A DNA stretch of 13,388 nt, taken from contig JBEVNX010000230.1 of NCBI GenBank assembly GCA_040507895.1, positions 1 through 13,388 on the forward strand, given 5' to 3'. Position numbers and translations under genes: made by a program. The notes below the pieces were generated by a model. The model did no database searches, was not told where the DNA came from, and saw only the letters and a program-made list of their open reading frames with translations. This document shows positions 7,356-13,388 of this stretch, one piece after another. The first letter of the stretch is position 1. The number at the start of each line of letters is the position of its first letter. This DNA comes from JBEVNX01 sp040507895 (lineage in GTDB: Bacteria > Desulfobacterota > Binatia > JACPRU01).

Positions 7356-8285
7356 GTGAGACTCGTTTTCATGGGGACGCCGCCCTTCGCGGCCGCGTCC
7401 TTGCGTGCGCTTCTCGAGCGCGGGCACGAAGTCGTCGCGGTATTCACGCAGCCCGACCGACCCGCGGGACGGGGCCAGGCGGCGCGGATGTCCGCCGTCA
7501 AGGAGCTGGCGCTCGAACGCGGCCTCGCGGTCGAGCAACCCGAGAAGCTGCGCAATCCCGCCGTCGTCGAACGGCTCCGGGCGTTGGGCCCCGAAGCCAT
7601 CGTCGTGGCCGCGTACGGCAAGATTCTTCCGAAGCCGCTGCTGGACGTTCCCCCCCGCGGGGCGATCAACGTGCACGCCTCGCTCCTGCCCCGGCATCGC
7701 GGCGCGGCCCCGATCCAGCGCGCGCTGCTTGCCGGCGATACGGAGACCGGCATCACGATCATGCAGATGAACGAGCGGATGGACGCCGGCGACATCCTCA
7801 TCCAGGAGCCCATGCCGATTCGCGACGACGACACGTCGGAGACGCTTGGCGCCCGCCTGGCCGCGGCCGGCGCGCGGCTGATCGTCGATGCGCTCGACCG
7901 CCTGGCACGGGGCGAGGTCGTGCCGCAGAGGCAGAACGACCAGGAAGCGACGCTCGCACCGATGGTTCGCAAGGAGGAGGGAGCCATCGACTGGCGGCGC
8001 GGCGCGTCGGAGATCGCGCGTGCGGTGCGCGCGTTCTGGCCTTGGCCTGGCGCATACACGACGCTCGCCGGACGGCGGATGAAGATCCACCGCGCGGCGC
8101 CGCTTACGAGTGTCGCAGGCGGCGTTCCCGGCACGGTGGTACATGCGACCGGCGATCGCCTCGAGGTCGCGACCGGCGACGGCCGCCTCGCGCTCCTCGA
8201 GGTCCAGCTCGAGGGCAGGCGACGACTCACCGCGCGCGAGTTCCTCGCCGGCCGCTCACTGCAAACCGGCGACCGCCTCGGTTGA
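7356..8285 (+). CDS. fmt: Methionyl-tRNA formyltransferase
   Basis: 309 residues from GTG 7356, which aligns with the family N-terminus (VRLVFMGTPPFAAASL). The enzyme formylates Met-tRNA(fMet) with 10-formyl-tetrahydrofolate, providing the substrate for initiation. Catalytic residues are present: Asn105 and His107 in NVHASLLPRHRGAAPIQ and Asp143 in MDAGD, corresponding to E. coli N106, H108 and D144. The FTQPDRPAGRG tRNA-binding loop and the C-terminal domain (FWPWPGAYTTL onward) are also there. The open frame extends upstream to 7047 but that part overlaps def in another frame and is not coding. It begins 23 bases after the def stop. The rsmB gene that often follows fmt is absent; rpe comes next. 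Confidence 0.95.
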   Translation: MRLVFMGTPPFAAASLRALLERGHEVVAVFTQPDRPAGRGQAARMSAVKELALERGLAVEQPEKLRNPAVVERLRALGPEAIVVAAYGKILPKPLLDVPPRGAINVHASLLPRHRGAAPIQRALLAGDTETGITIMQMNERMDAGDILIQEPMPIRDDDTSETLGARLAAAGARLIVDALDRLARGEVVPQRQNDQEATLAPMVRKEEGAIDWRRGASEIARAVRAFWPWPGAYTTLAGRRMKIHRAAPLTSVAGGVPGTVVHATGDRLEVATGDGRLALLEVQLEGRRRLTAREFLAGRSLQTGDRLG

Positions 8286-8316
8286 CCCCACCGAGGCGTG
8301 CAGTATCTTCGATGGC

Positions 8317-8967
8317 ATGATTCTCGTCGCGCCGTCGATCCTCTCGGCGGACTTCAGCCGGCTCGGCGAAGAGGTGGAGGCCGTGACGCGTGCGGGAGCG
8401 GACTGGATCCACGTCGACGTGATGGACGGGCATTTCGTTCCCAACATCACGATCGGGCCGGTGGTGGTGGAAGCGATCCGCCCGCGATCGAATAGGTTCT
8501 TCGATGTCCACTTGATGGTTGAGCGCCCGGATTCGCACATCGCCGCCTTCGTCGACGCCGGTGCCGACCAGCTGGCGGTTCACCCCGAAGCGTGCGAGGA
8601 CTTCGCCGCGACTCTGCGGCGAATTCGCGAGCGAGGAGTCAAAACGTCGGCGGCGATCAATCCGGAGAGCCCGCTTTCGCTGGTCGAGGGCTTTTGGCCC
8701 GACATCGACACGCTGCTGCTGATGAGCGTGCATCCGGGCGCCGGCGGCCAGGATTTCATCGAGGAGGTTCTCGACAAGATCCGCGAAGCGGCGCGCATCA
8801 AGCGCTCGGGCGGCCACCGCTTTGCAATCGAGGTCGACGGCGGCGTGAAGCCGCACAATGCCGCCGAGATCGTGCGAGCCGGGGCCGAGGTGCTGGTCGC
8901 AGGCTCCGCGGTCTTCGGAGCGCCCGACTATGGTGAGGCGATCGCGGCGCTGCGCCGAGCGGGCTGA
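8317..8967 (+). CDS. rpe: Ribulose-phosphate 3-epimerase
   Basis: A 216-residue TIM barrel that interconverts D-ribulose 5-phosphate and D-xylulose 5-phosphate in the pentose phosphate and Calvin pathways. Present: APSILSADF at residues 5-13, IHVDVMDGHFVPN with His32 and the acid/base Asp34, metal ligand His65 in DVHLMVE, and the second acid/base Asp174 in EVDGGV. The phosphate-side loop reads MSVHPGAGGQDF, with His139 and Ala where most relatives have Asn (or Glu) and Phe; the rest is canonical. ATG 8317 fits the family start; the open frame reaches back to 8110 inside fmt but is not conserved there. It begins 31 bases after fmt, has no visible Shine-Dalgarno, and is likely co-transcribed. 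Confidence 0.95.
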   Translation: MILVAPSILSADFSRLGEEVEAVTRAGADWIHVDVMDGHFVPNITIGPVVVEAIRPRSNRFFDVHLMVERPDSHIAAFVDAGADQLAVHPEACEDFAATLRRIRERGVKTSAAINPESPLSLVEGFWPDIDTLLLMSVHPGAGGQDFIEEVLDKIREAARIKRSGGHRFAIEVDGGVKPHNAAEIVRAGAEVLVAGSAVFGAPDYGEAIAALRRAG

Positions 8968-8975
8968 GCAGCCGG

Positions 8976-9004
8976 TTTACGCCCCTCCCCCCCTGTGTTA
9001 GGAA
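8976..9004 (+). promoter_or_regulatory. Possible sigma-70-type promoter for tRNA-Pro
   Basis: TTTACG at 8976-8981 and TAGGAA at 8999-9004 are 17 bases apart, with a C-rich spacer, 13 bases before the tRNA. The -35 matches consensus at 4 of 6 positions and the -10 at 3 of 6. Placement is sensible but the boxes are weak. Confidence 0.35.
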
Positions 9005-9017
9005 ACCCCGCTTGGTT

Positions 9018-9091
9018 CGGGGTGTAGCTCAGCGTGGTAGAGCGCACGGTTCGGGACCGTGAAGTCGGAGGTTCAAATCCTCTCACCCCGA
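9018..9091 (+). tRNA. tRNA-Pro (anticodon CGG)
   Basis: A full cloverleaf folds by eye. The acceptor arm is CGGGGTG (9018-9024) with CACCCCG (9084-9090). The D arm is GCTC/GAGC and the anticodon stem CACGG/CCGTG. The 7-base loop TTCGGGA puts CGG at 9052-9054 followed by G37, as in proline tRNAs. The T arm GGAGG/CCTCT encloses TTCAAAT, with one G-U pair. The discriminator base is A9091; the 3' CCA is not encoded. It reads the proline codon CCG, frequent in this GC-rich DNA. No terminator follows, so the SH3-anchor gene 24 bases downstream may share the transcript. Confidence 0.96.
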
Positions 9092-9115
9092 TTTTCCATC
9101 ATCGAGAACCCGCGG

Positions 9116-9757
9116 ATGCGTCGAATTCTCGCCCTGCTCGGCTGCCTCGCGGCGCTGATTGCGACGGAGGTCACGGCGCTCGCGGAGCTGGGGGAGATTG
9201 GTGGCATCGAAAAGGTCTACCTGCGTGGCGGGCCGAACACGGAGGACCCTGCGGTCGGCGTGTTGAGCGCGGGGGACCGCGTGACGATACTCGGCAGCGC
9301 AGGGAGCTGGGCGAACGTCCAAACGCAGGACGGCAAGGTCGGATACGTCAATCACCGCTATGTCCTGCCGCTGGCGGCGACCGCAGGCGCCGAGCCTGCG
9401 ACGATACCCGTCGCGCCGACCCCGGTCGCCGCCCCCACTCAGGTCCTCGCTCCACCGACTCCTGAAGCTACGGTCGCCGCCGAAGGCGCCGCGCTATCGA
9501 ACGAGCTCGCCGAGCTCCGCGCCGAAGTCGGCCGCTTGCGCGAGCAGGTTCGGGAGGAAAAGCAGAAGGCTGCCGAAGGGTCACTGGCTGCTCCTGCGGA
9601 GCCCGGGGCAGCCGTGACCCCTACCCCGGCCTCCGCGGGAGACCAGGCCGTCGGCGTGTTCGCGGTGGCCGGCCTGTCGTTGTTCGTCGGCTGGGCTCTC
9701 GGTTCGGTCTTCAGCCGCCGCCGCTCCCGCTCGCACCGCCCGCGATTGCGAATCTGA
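9116..9757 (+). CDS. SH3-domain membrane-anchored periplasmic protein (SH3-and-anchor, YgiM-like)
   Basis: 213 residues. Order of parts: signal peptide (1-23) ending in the signal peptidase motif ALA; a bacterial SH3 domain (about 31-84: VYLRGGPNTEDPAVGVL, GDRVTIL, WANVQTQDGKVGYVNHRYV); a Pro/Ala/Thr-rich linker (about 90-120); a charged coiled coil (about 126-152); a membrane segment (179-199); and a short basic cytosolic tail (SRRRSRSHRPRLRI). This matches the SH3-and-anchor architecture of E. coli YgiM, whose role is unclear; an envelope or peptidoglycan-related function is likely from the SH3 domain. ATG 9116 is chosen because the open frame upstream runs back into the tRNA. The stop TGA (9755-9757) overlaps the plsY ATG in TGATG, implying coupled translation. 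Confidence 0.8.
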   Translation: MRRILALLGCLAALIATEVTALAELGEIGGIEKVYLRGGPNTEDPAVGVLSAGDRVTILGSAGSWANVQTQDGKVGYVNHRYVLPLAATAGAEPATIPVAPTPVAAPTQVLAPPTPEATVAAEGAALSNELAELRAEVGRLREQVREEKQKAAEGSLAAPAEPGAAVTPTPASAGDQAVGVFAVAGLSLFVGWALGSVFSRRRSRSHRPRLRI

Positions 9758-10353
9758 TGCGGCTGGTCGAGCTGTTCGTCATCGCGCTTGCTTATCTTGC
9801 GGGGTCGATTCCGACAGGCGTGCTGCTCGGACGATTGGCCGGCGTCGACGTGCGCTCGGCGGGAAGCGGCAACATCGGAGCGACGAACGTCGCGCGCACG
9901 GCGGGCCGGACGCTCGGCATCTTGACGCTCGTCGGGGATGCGCTGAAGGGACTGCTGCCCGTGCTTGCCAGCCGCGCCCTCGGCTTCGACGCCATCGTCG
10001 TCGCGGCCACCGCCGTCGCCGCGCTCAGCGGCCACGTGTTCTCGGCGTTCCTGAGCTTTCGCGGCGGCAAGGGAGTGGCAACGGGCGTCGGGGTGCTGCT
10101 CGGCCTGGCGCCCGCGGTCGCGCCGATCCCGATCGCGATCTTCGTGCTCACCATGGTGAGCTCCAAGATCGTCTCCCTGAGCTCCATTCTCGCAGCACTC
10201 GGCGCTGCAGTTGTGGTCGCCGTGTTCGGCTATCCGTCAGCGACGGTGTTCGCCGCGGTCGCCATGGCTGGGTTGATCATCTTTCGGCACCGGGAAAACA
10301 TCTCGCGCCTGCTGGCCGGGACCGAGCGGCGCTTCGAGAGCAGGAAACAGTGA
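9757..10353 (+). CDS. plsY: Acyl-phosphate:glycerol-3-phosphate acyltransferase
   Basis: A 198-residue polytopic inner-membrane enzyme that transfers the acyl group of acyl-phosphate (made by PlsX) to the sn-1 position of glycerol 3-phosphate, the first step of phospholipid synthesis. All three active-site motifs are intact: GSGNIGATN (36-44), GHVFSAFLSFRGGKG (91-105) and RHRENISRLLAGTE (177-190). Hydrophobic helices alternate with these loops as expected. The start overlaps the preceding SH3-anchor stop by one base. No plsX is in the window. The stop codon sits inside the 5' arm of a dyad (10348-10388). Confidence 0.95.
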   Translation: MRLVELFVIALAYLAGSIPTGVLLGRLAGVDVRSAGSGNIGATNVARTAGRTLGILTLVGDALKGLLPVLASRALGFDAIVVAATAVAALSGHVFSAFLSFRGGKGVATGVGVLLGLAPAVAPIPIAIFVLTMVSSKIVSLSSILAALGAAVVVAVFGYPSATVFAAVAMAGLIIFRHRENISRLLAGTERRFESRKQ

Positions 10354-10388
10354 TCAAAGAGGCATCATTGCCTCGAAAACGATCACTG
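10348..10388. promoter_or_regulatory. Nested inverted repeats: plsY terminator or activator-binding dyads upstream of glnB
   Basis: The outer arms CAGTGATC (10348-10355) and GATCACTG (10381-10388) are perfect. Inside them GAGGCA (10359-10364), loop TCAT, TGCCTC (10369-10374) form a second perfect 6-bp hairpin, a 16-base dyad. No T-run follows, which is against a simple intrinsic terminator. They lie 42-82 bases upstream of the -24 box of the sigma-54 promoter, a usual place for enhancer-binding protein sites. The sequence does not match the NtrC consensus (TGCACC...GGTGCA), so the binder is unknown. Confidence 0.5.
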
Positions 10389-10428
10389 CCGAGCGAAGAA
10401 ATCCTCGGTTCCGAAACGGCTGAAGACC

Positions 10429-10447
10429 GGGCATGCCGGTTGCTTTT
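10429..10447 (+). promoter_or_regulatory. Sigma-54 (RpoN) -24/-12 promoter for glnB-glnA
   Basis: GGCATG at 10430-10435, four bases, then TTGC at 10440-10443 followed by TTTT. This matches the RpoN consensus TGGCAYG-N4-TTGCW, with the invariant GG (10430-10431) and GC (10442-10443) exactly 10 bases apart; the only departure is the T before GG. Transcription would begin near 10455, leaving a leader of about 136 bases. An RpoN promoter before PII and glutamine synthetase genes fits nitrogen control by NtrC. Confidence 0.75.
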
Positions 10448-10498
10448 CACGCGGTTGTCAGGGATCGCCGCGCGAGTTTCGTCCCGATGACGCAGACC

Positions 10499-10528
10499 TT
10501 TACAAATTCCTCGCCTTTAACATATGGC
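10499..10528 (+). promoter_or_regulatory. Possible second, sigma-70-type promoter for glnB
   Basis: TTTACA (10499-10504) followed after 18 bases by TATGGC (10523-10528), in the only AT-rich patch of this leader. The -35 is good (5 of 6), the -10 weak (3 of 6) and the spacer slightly long. A basal promoter beside a sigma-54 one would resemble E. coli glnA. Tentative. Confidence 0.3.
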
Positions 10529-10590
10529 TTACCGGCGCTGCTGCGCCCGTTCGCGGCGCACTCACCGAAGCGCCCAACGAGGAGCGTGCC

Positions 10591-10929
10591 ATGAAGAAGG
10601 TCGAGGCGATCATCAAGCCCTTCAAGCTCGACGAGGTCAAAGAAGCGCTCAGTGCCATCGGCGTGCAGGGCATCACGGTCAGCGAAGTGAAGGGGTTCGG
10701 GCGCCAGAAGGGCCACACCGAACTCTACCGCGGTGCCGAGTACGTCGTCGATTTCCTTCCCAAGGTGAAGCTCGACATCATCGTCAGCGATGAACAAGTC
10801 TCGCAGGTCGTCGAAGCAATCCAGCGCGCCGCCAAGACCGGCCGCATCGGCGACGGGAAGATCTTCGTTCTCCCGATCGAGGACGTCGTCCGCATCCGTA
10901 CGGGAGAACGGGGAGGTGACGCCATCTAG
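10591..10929 (+). CDS. glnB: Nitrogen regulatory protein PII
   Basis: 112 residues, the standard PII length. This trimeric cytosolic sensor binds ATP/ADP and 2-oxoglutarate and reports nitrogen status to glutamine synthetase, its adenylyltransferase and NtrB. The signature T-loop is complete: HTELYRGAEYVVDFLPKVK contains Tyr51, the uridylylation site. The C-terminal signature (TGRIGDGKIFVLPIEDVVRIRTGE) is intact. Asp54, and linkage to glnA with no amtB nearby, favour GlnB over GlnK. A good Shine-Dalgarno GAGGAG (10579-10584) sits 6 bases before ATG 10591. It is 75 bases upstream of glnA, and both are expected to be read from the sigma-54 promoter. Confidence 0.96.
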   Translation: MKKVEAIIKPFKLDEVKEALSAIGVQGITVSEVKGFGRQKGHTELYRGAEYVVDFLPKVKLDIIVSDEQVSQVVEAIQRAAKTGRIGDGKIFVLPIEDVVRIRTGERGGDAI

Positions 10930-11004
10930 AGGTCTGGCAACGGCGTGGGAGAACGGTAAGTCGATCGATCCATCGAAGGAAACTTTCAGGAGGAGAGGGG
11001 CAAC

Positions 11005-12417
11005 ATGAGTCCGAAGGACGCTCTGAAGTTCGTCAAGGAGAACAAGTCGGTCTGCGCCGATTTCAAGTTCATGGATTTCCTCGGCACCTGGCAGCACTTC
11101 ACCGCGCCGCTATCCGAGGTGAACGAGGACATCTTCGAGGAAGGCCTCGGGTTCGACGGCAGCTCGATTCGCGGCTGGCAGGCGATCAACGCCTCCGACA
11201 TGCTCGTCATCCCGGATCCCGCGACCGCGGTGATGGATCCCTTCACCGAGGCGTCGACGGTCTCCTTCATCTGCAACATCGTGGACCCCATCACGAAGGA
11301 GGAGTACACGCGCGACCCCCGGCACATCGCCCGCAAGGCCGAGGCGTACCTGAAGTCTACTGGCGTCGGTGATACCGCGTATTTCGGCCCCGAGCCGGAG
11401 TTCTTCATCCTGGACGAGGTGCGGTTCGACACGAACCAGCACGAGTCCTACTACCATGTCGATTCGGTCGAAGGCCGTTGGAACACCGGCCGCTCCGAGG
11501 GCCCGAACCTCGGCTACAAGCCACGCTACAAGGAGGGCTATTTCCCGGTTCAGCCGACCGACTCTCAGCAGGACATTCGCCAGGAGATGGTGCTGACCAT
11601 GGAACGGGTCGGCATTCGCGTGGAAAAACAGCACCACGAAGTCGCGACCGCTGGCCAGGCCGAGATCGACATGCGCTTTCTGTCGCTCGTGAAGATGGCC
11701 GACGCACTCCAGTGGTACAAGCACATCGTCAAGAACGTCGCGAAGAAGCACGGGAAGACGGCGACGTTCATGCCGAAGCCCATCTTTCTCGACAACGGTT
11801 CGGGCATGCATACCCACCAGTCGATCTGGAAGGGTGAGAAGCCGCTGTTCGCCGGCGACGGCTATGGTGGCATGTCGCCGCTCGGCATGAACTACATCGG
11901 CGGCATTCTCAAGCACGCTCCGGCGATCGCCGCTTTCACGAACCCAGGCACGAACAGCTATCGGCGACTGGTTCCGGGCTTCGAGGCACCGGTGAACCTC
12001 GCCTACTCCTCGCGGAACCGCTCGGCTGCCGTGCGCATCCCGATGTATTCCCCTTCGCCGAAGGCGAAGCGCATCGAGGTCCGCTTCCCCGATCCAACCT
12101 GCAACGGCTACCTCGCCTTCGCGGCGATGCTGATGGCCGGCCTCGATGGCATCGAGAAGAAGCTGCAGCCGGGCGAGCCGCTCGACAAGGACATCTACGC
12201 GCTCACGCCGGAGGAGTTGAAGGACGTGCCGTCGATGCCGGGAAGCCTCGAGGAGGCCCTCGACAACCTCAAGAAGGACCACGAGTTCCTGTTGAAGGGC
12301 GACGTCTTCACCGAAGACGTCATCGAGACCTGGATCGGTTACAAGATGGACAACGAAGTGAATGCCATGCGGCTTCGCCCGCATCCGTACGAGTTCGCGC
12401 TCTACTACGACGCCTGA
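11005..12417 (+). CDS. glnA: Glutamine synthetase, type I
   Basis: 470 residues, the usual GSI length. This dodecameric cytosolic enzyme makes glutamine from glutamate, ammonia and ATP, the main entry of ammonium at low supply. Visible: the N-terminal latch strand and EEGLGFDGSSIRGW loop, FGPEPEFFILD with metal-binding glutamates, NGSGMHTHQSIW, the glutamate-binding NSYRRLVPGFEAPVN loop and RNRSAAVRIP with active-site arginines. Tyr398 in KDIYALTPEE matches the adenylylation tyrosine (Tyr397 in E. coli), so GSI-beta type control by GlnE is expected. AGGAGG at 10988-10993 plus further purines precede ATG 11005. Upstream is glnB; downstream a stem-loop (12438-12473) likely ends the operon. Confidence 0.97.
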   Translation: MSPKDALKFVKENKSVCADFKFMDFLGTWQHFTAPLSEVNEDIFEEGLGFDGSSIRGWQAINASDMLVIPDPATAVMDPFTEASTVSFICNIVDPITKEEYTRDPRHIARKAEAYLKSTGVGDTAYFGPEPEFFILDEVRFDTNQHESYYHVDSVEGRWNTGRSEGPNLGYKPRYKEGYFPVQPTDSQQDIRQEMVLTMERVGIRVEKQHHEVATAGQAEIDMRFLSLVKMADALQWYKHIVKNVAKKHGKTATFMPKPIFLDNGSGMHTHQSIWKGEKPLFAGDGYGGMSPLGMNYIGGILKHAPAIAAFTNPGTNSYRRLVPGFEAPVNLAYSSRNRSAAVRIPMYSPSPKAKRIEVRFPDPTCNGYLAFAAMLMAGLDGIEKKLQPGEPLDKDIYALTPEELKDVPSMPGSLEEALDNLKKDHEFLLKGDVFTEDVIETWIGYKMDNEVNAMRLRPHPYEFALYYDA

Positions 12418-12437
12418 GCGCTCCATTCGCGACGCGC

Positions 12438-12473
12438 ACGAAGGCCGGCCCTCCCTCGAGGACTGGCCTTCGT
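12438..12473 (+). terminator. Stem-loop terminator after glnA
   Basis: ACGAAGGCC (12438-12446) pairs perfectly with GGCCTTCGT (12465-12473), 9 bp around an 18-base loop that can itself pair (CCTC/GAGG). It lies 21 bases after the glnA stop. The trailing T-run is short (CGTTTC), so termination strength is uncertain. Confidence 0.6.
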
Positions 12474-12494
12474 CGTTTCAATGGGCCCGGGCCG

Positions 12495-12545
12495 CCGCTT
12501 CGCTCCGGGAATCTCTAGCGAGATTCTCGAGTCCGGAGCGAGCGG
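12495..12545. terminator. Long compound hairpin just downstream of ahcY
   Basis: The outer arms 12495-12508 (CCGCTTCGCTCCGG) and 12533-12545 (CCGGAGCGAGCGG) pair over 13 bp with one bulged T. Directly stacked inside is GAATCTC (12509-12515), loop TAGC, GAGATTC (12520-12526), 7 bp, with a six-base bulge (TCGAGT) on one side. It lies 6 bases after the ahcY stop on the minus strand. There is no T-run on the minus side, so it may stabilise mRNA ends or work with the glnA hairpin between convergent genes. Confidence 0.55.
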
Positions 12546-12551
12546 ATTGAC

Positions 12552-13388
12552 TCACGTACCCTGATCCCAAGAGCGCAGGTACTTCTCCTGCTCCGCGGTC
12601 AGCTTGTCGATCTTGATGCGCATGCTGGCGAGCTTGAGCGTGGCGACGCGGTCCTCGATCATCTTCGGAACCTCGTGCACCTTGACCTCGAGCCGCATGC
12701 GGCTGCCGTTGCGCACCGCCCACTCCGTCATCAGCGCCTGGGTCGCGAAGCTCATGTCCATAACCGCGGGCGGATGTCCTTCGGCGGCGGCGAGGTTCAC
12801 CAACCGGCCTTCGCCGAGGAGGTACAACGTTCGTCCATCTTTCATGACGAAGCCGTCGACCGATGGACGAACGTTCCTCAGGACCTTCGTCGACATCGCC
12901 CGCAGCGCCTTGATGTCGATCTCGATGTCGAAGTGTCCCGAGTTGGCAAGCAGCACCCCGTCCTTCATCTTGGCCAGGTGCTCCTTGCGGATCACGTGCG
13001 CGTCGCCCGTCAAAGTCACGAAGATGTCGCCGATCGACGCCGCCTCTGCCATCGGCATGACGCGCAGCCCGTCCATCGCCGCTTCGAGCGCCTTGATGGG
13101 ATCGACCTCGGTGACGGTGACGTTCGCCCCCATGCCCCGCGCGCGGCTCGCAACGCCCTTGCCGCACCAACCGTACCCGGCAATCACGACGTTCTTCCCG
13201 GCGAGCAGCACGCTGGTAGCGCGCAGGATGCCGTCGACGGTCGATTGCCCGGTTCCATAGCGGTTGTCGAAGAGATGCTTGGTGGCCGCATCGTTCACGG
13301 CGACTACGGGGATCTTGAGAGCGCCGTCGGCGGCCATCGCACGGAGGCGAATGACGCCCGTGGTGGTCTCCTCCATGCTGGCGATGAC
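12552..13388 (-). CDS. ahcY: S-adenosylhomocysteine hydrolase, C-terminal part (short archaeal/Thermotoga type)
   Basis: The reading frame enters from the right edge (VIASMEETTTGVIRL) and runs 278 residues to TGA at 12554-12552; roughly the first third is outside. The NAD-dependent enzyme splits S-adenosylhomocysteine into adenosine and homocysteine, clearing the inhibitor of methyltransferases. Seen: VNDAATKHLFDNRYGTGQS, the NAD-binding VVIAGYGWCGKGVASR, VTEVDPIKALEAAMDG, GHFDIEID and LLGEGRLVNLAAAEGHPP. The protein ends QEKYLRSWDQGT and lacks the C-terminal extension ending KPDHYRY found in E. coli-like long forms and eukaryotes, whose Lys and Tyr reach the neighbouring subunit's NAD. GYGWCG and the short end match archaeal and Thermotoga enzymes. 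The ATG at 13376-13374 is an internal Met, not the start. Any promoter or SAH riboswitch would lie outside the window. Confidence 0.93.
   Translation of the reverse strand, partial: VIASMEETTTGVIRLRAMAADGALKIPVVAVNDAATKHLFDNRYGTGQSTVDGILRATSVLLAGKNVVIAGYGWCGKGVASRARGMGANVTVTEVDPIKALEAAMDGLRVMPMAEAASIGDIFVTLTGDAHVIRKEHLAKMKDGVLLANSGHFDIEIDIKALRAMSTKVLRNVRPSVDGFVMKDGRTLYLLGEGRLVNLAAAEGHPPAVMDMSFATQALMTEWAVRNGSRMRLEVKVHEVPKMIEDRVATLKLASMRIKIDKLTAEQEKYLRSWDQGT

Noticed and set aside
9059..9115. Upstream GTG start for the SH3-anchor gene
   Set aside because: Would lie in the tRNA and bury the signal peptide behind 19 residues; ATG 9116 gives a normal signal peptide.
10426..10447. ACCGG-GCATG-CCGGT hairpin plus TTGCTTTT as a rho-independent terminator for plsY
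   Set aside because: Only 5 bp of stem and a broken T-run; the same bases match the sigma-54 consensus with exact spacing in front of glnB, which explains them better. A double role is not excluded.
11110..12426. 438-codon minus-strand frame antisense to glnA
   Set aside because: glnA on the other strand is complete and conserved; the antisense translation shows only codon-bias artefacts.
1..13388. CRISPR arrays, insertion sequences, integrases, toxin-antitoxin pairs, riboswitches
   Set aside because: No regularly spaced direct repeats, transposase or integrase motifs, terminal repeats or recognisable riboswitch cores were seen.

Overview
The window is about 13.4 kb of GC-rich bacterial chromosome, densely packed with mostly housekeeping genes. 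No insertion sequence, prophage, CRISPR array or rRNA is visible. Gene content and order (priA-def-fmt-rpe, SH3-anchor/plsY, glnB-glnA) and the C-terminal style of Def point to a high-GC Gram-negative of the broad deltaproteobacterial sphere (Myxococcota, Desulfobacterota, Binatota or similar). This placement is inferred from family resemblance only.

Left arm, minus strand (1-1433): a stand-alone FabF-like ketosynthase followed, with an 11-base overlap, by an acyl carrier protein cut by the window edge. This pair is visibly less GC-rich than the rest and looks like the end of an accessory acyl-chain or polyketide locus. A 147-base divergent gap separates it from a receiver-histidine kinase hybrid on the plus strand. 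That gene appears to start at CTG behind a strong Shine-Dalgarno, and its H-box is badly degenerate.

Middle (2758-8967), plus strand: an ApbC/Mrp Fe-S carrier ATPase; a small acidic membrane or lipoprotein-like ORF on the minus strand; then a tight run of priA (replication restart helicase), def (peptide deformylase), fmt (Met-tRNA formyltransferase) and rpe (ribulose-phosphate epimerase). Def and Fmt act at the two ends of the N-formyl-methionine cycle.

Right arm (9018-13388): tRNA-Pro(CGG), an SH3-domain membrane-anchored periplasmic protein whose stop overlaps the start of plsY (phospholipid acyltransferase), then a 237-base regulatory gap with a very good sigma-54 (-24/-12) promoter and two nested dyads. 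This gap leads into glnB (PII) and glnA (type I glutamine synthetase with the adenylylation tyrosine), a standard nitrogen-control operon. Two hairpins separate glnA from a convergent ahcY (S-adenosylhomocysteine hydrolase) of the short archaeal/Thermotoga type, cut by the right edge.

I found no clear new multi-gene system. The points most worth a second look are the scrambled H-box of the receiver-kinase, its CTG start, the lower-GC ketosynthase/ACP pair beside it, the sigma-54/dyad region of glnBA, and the short-type AhcY.
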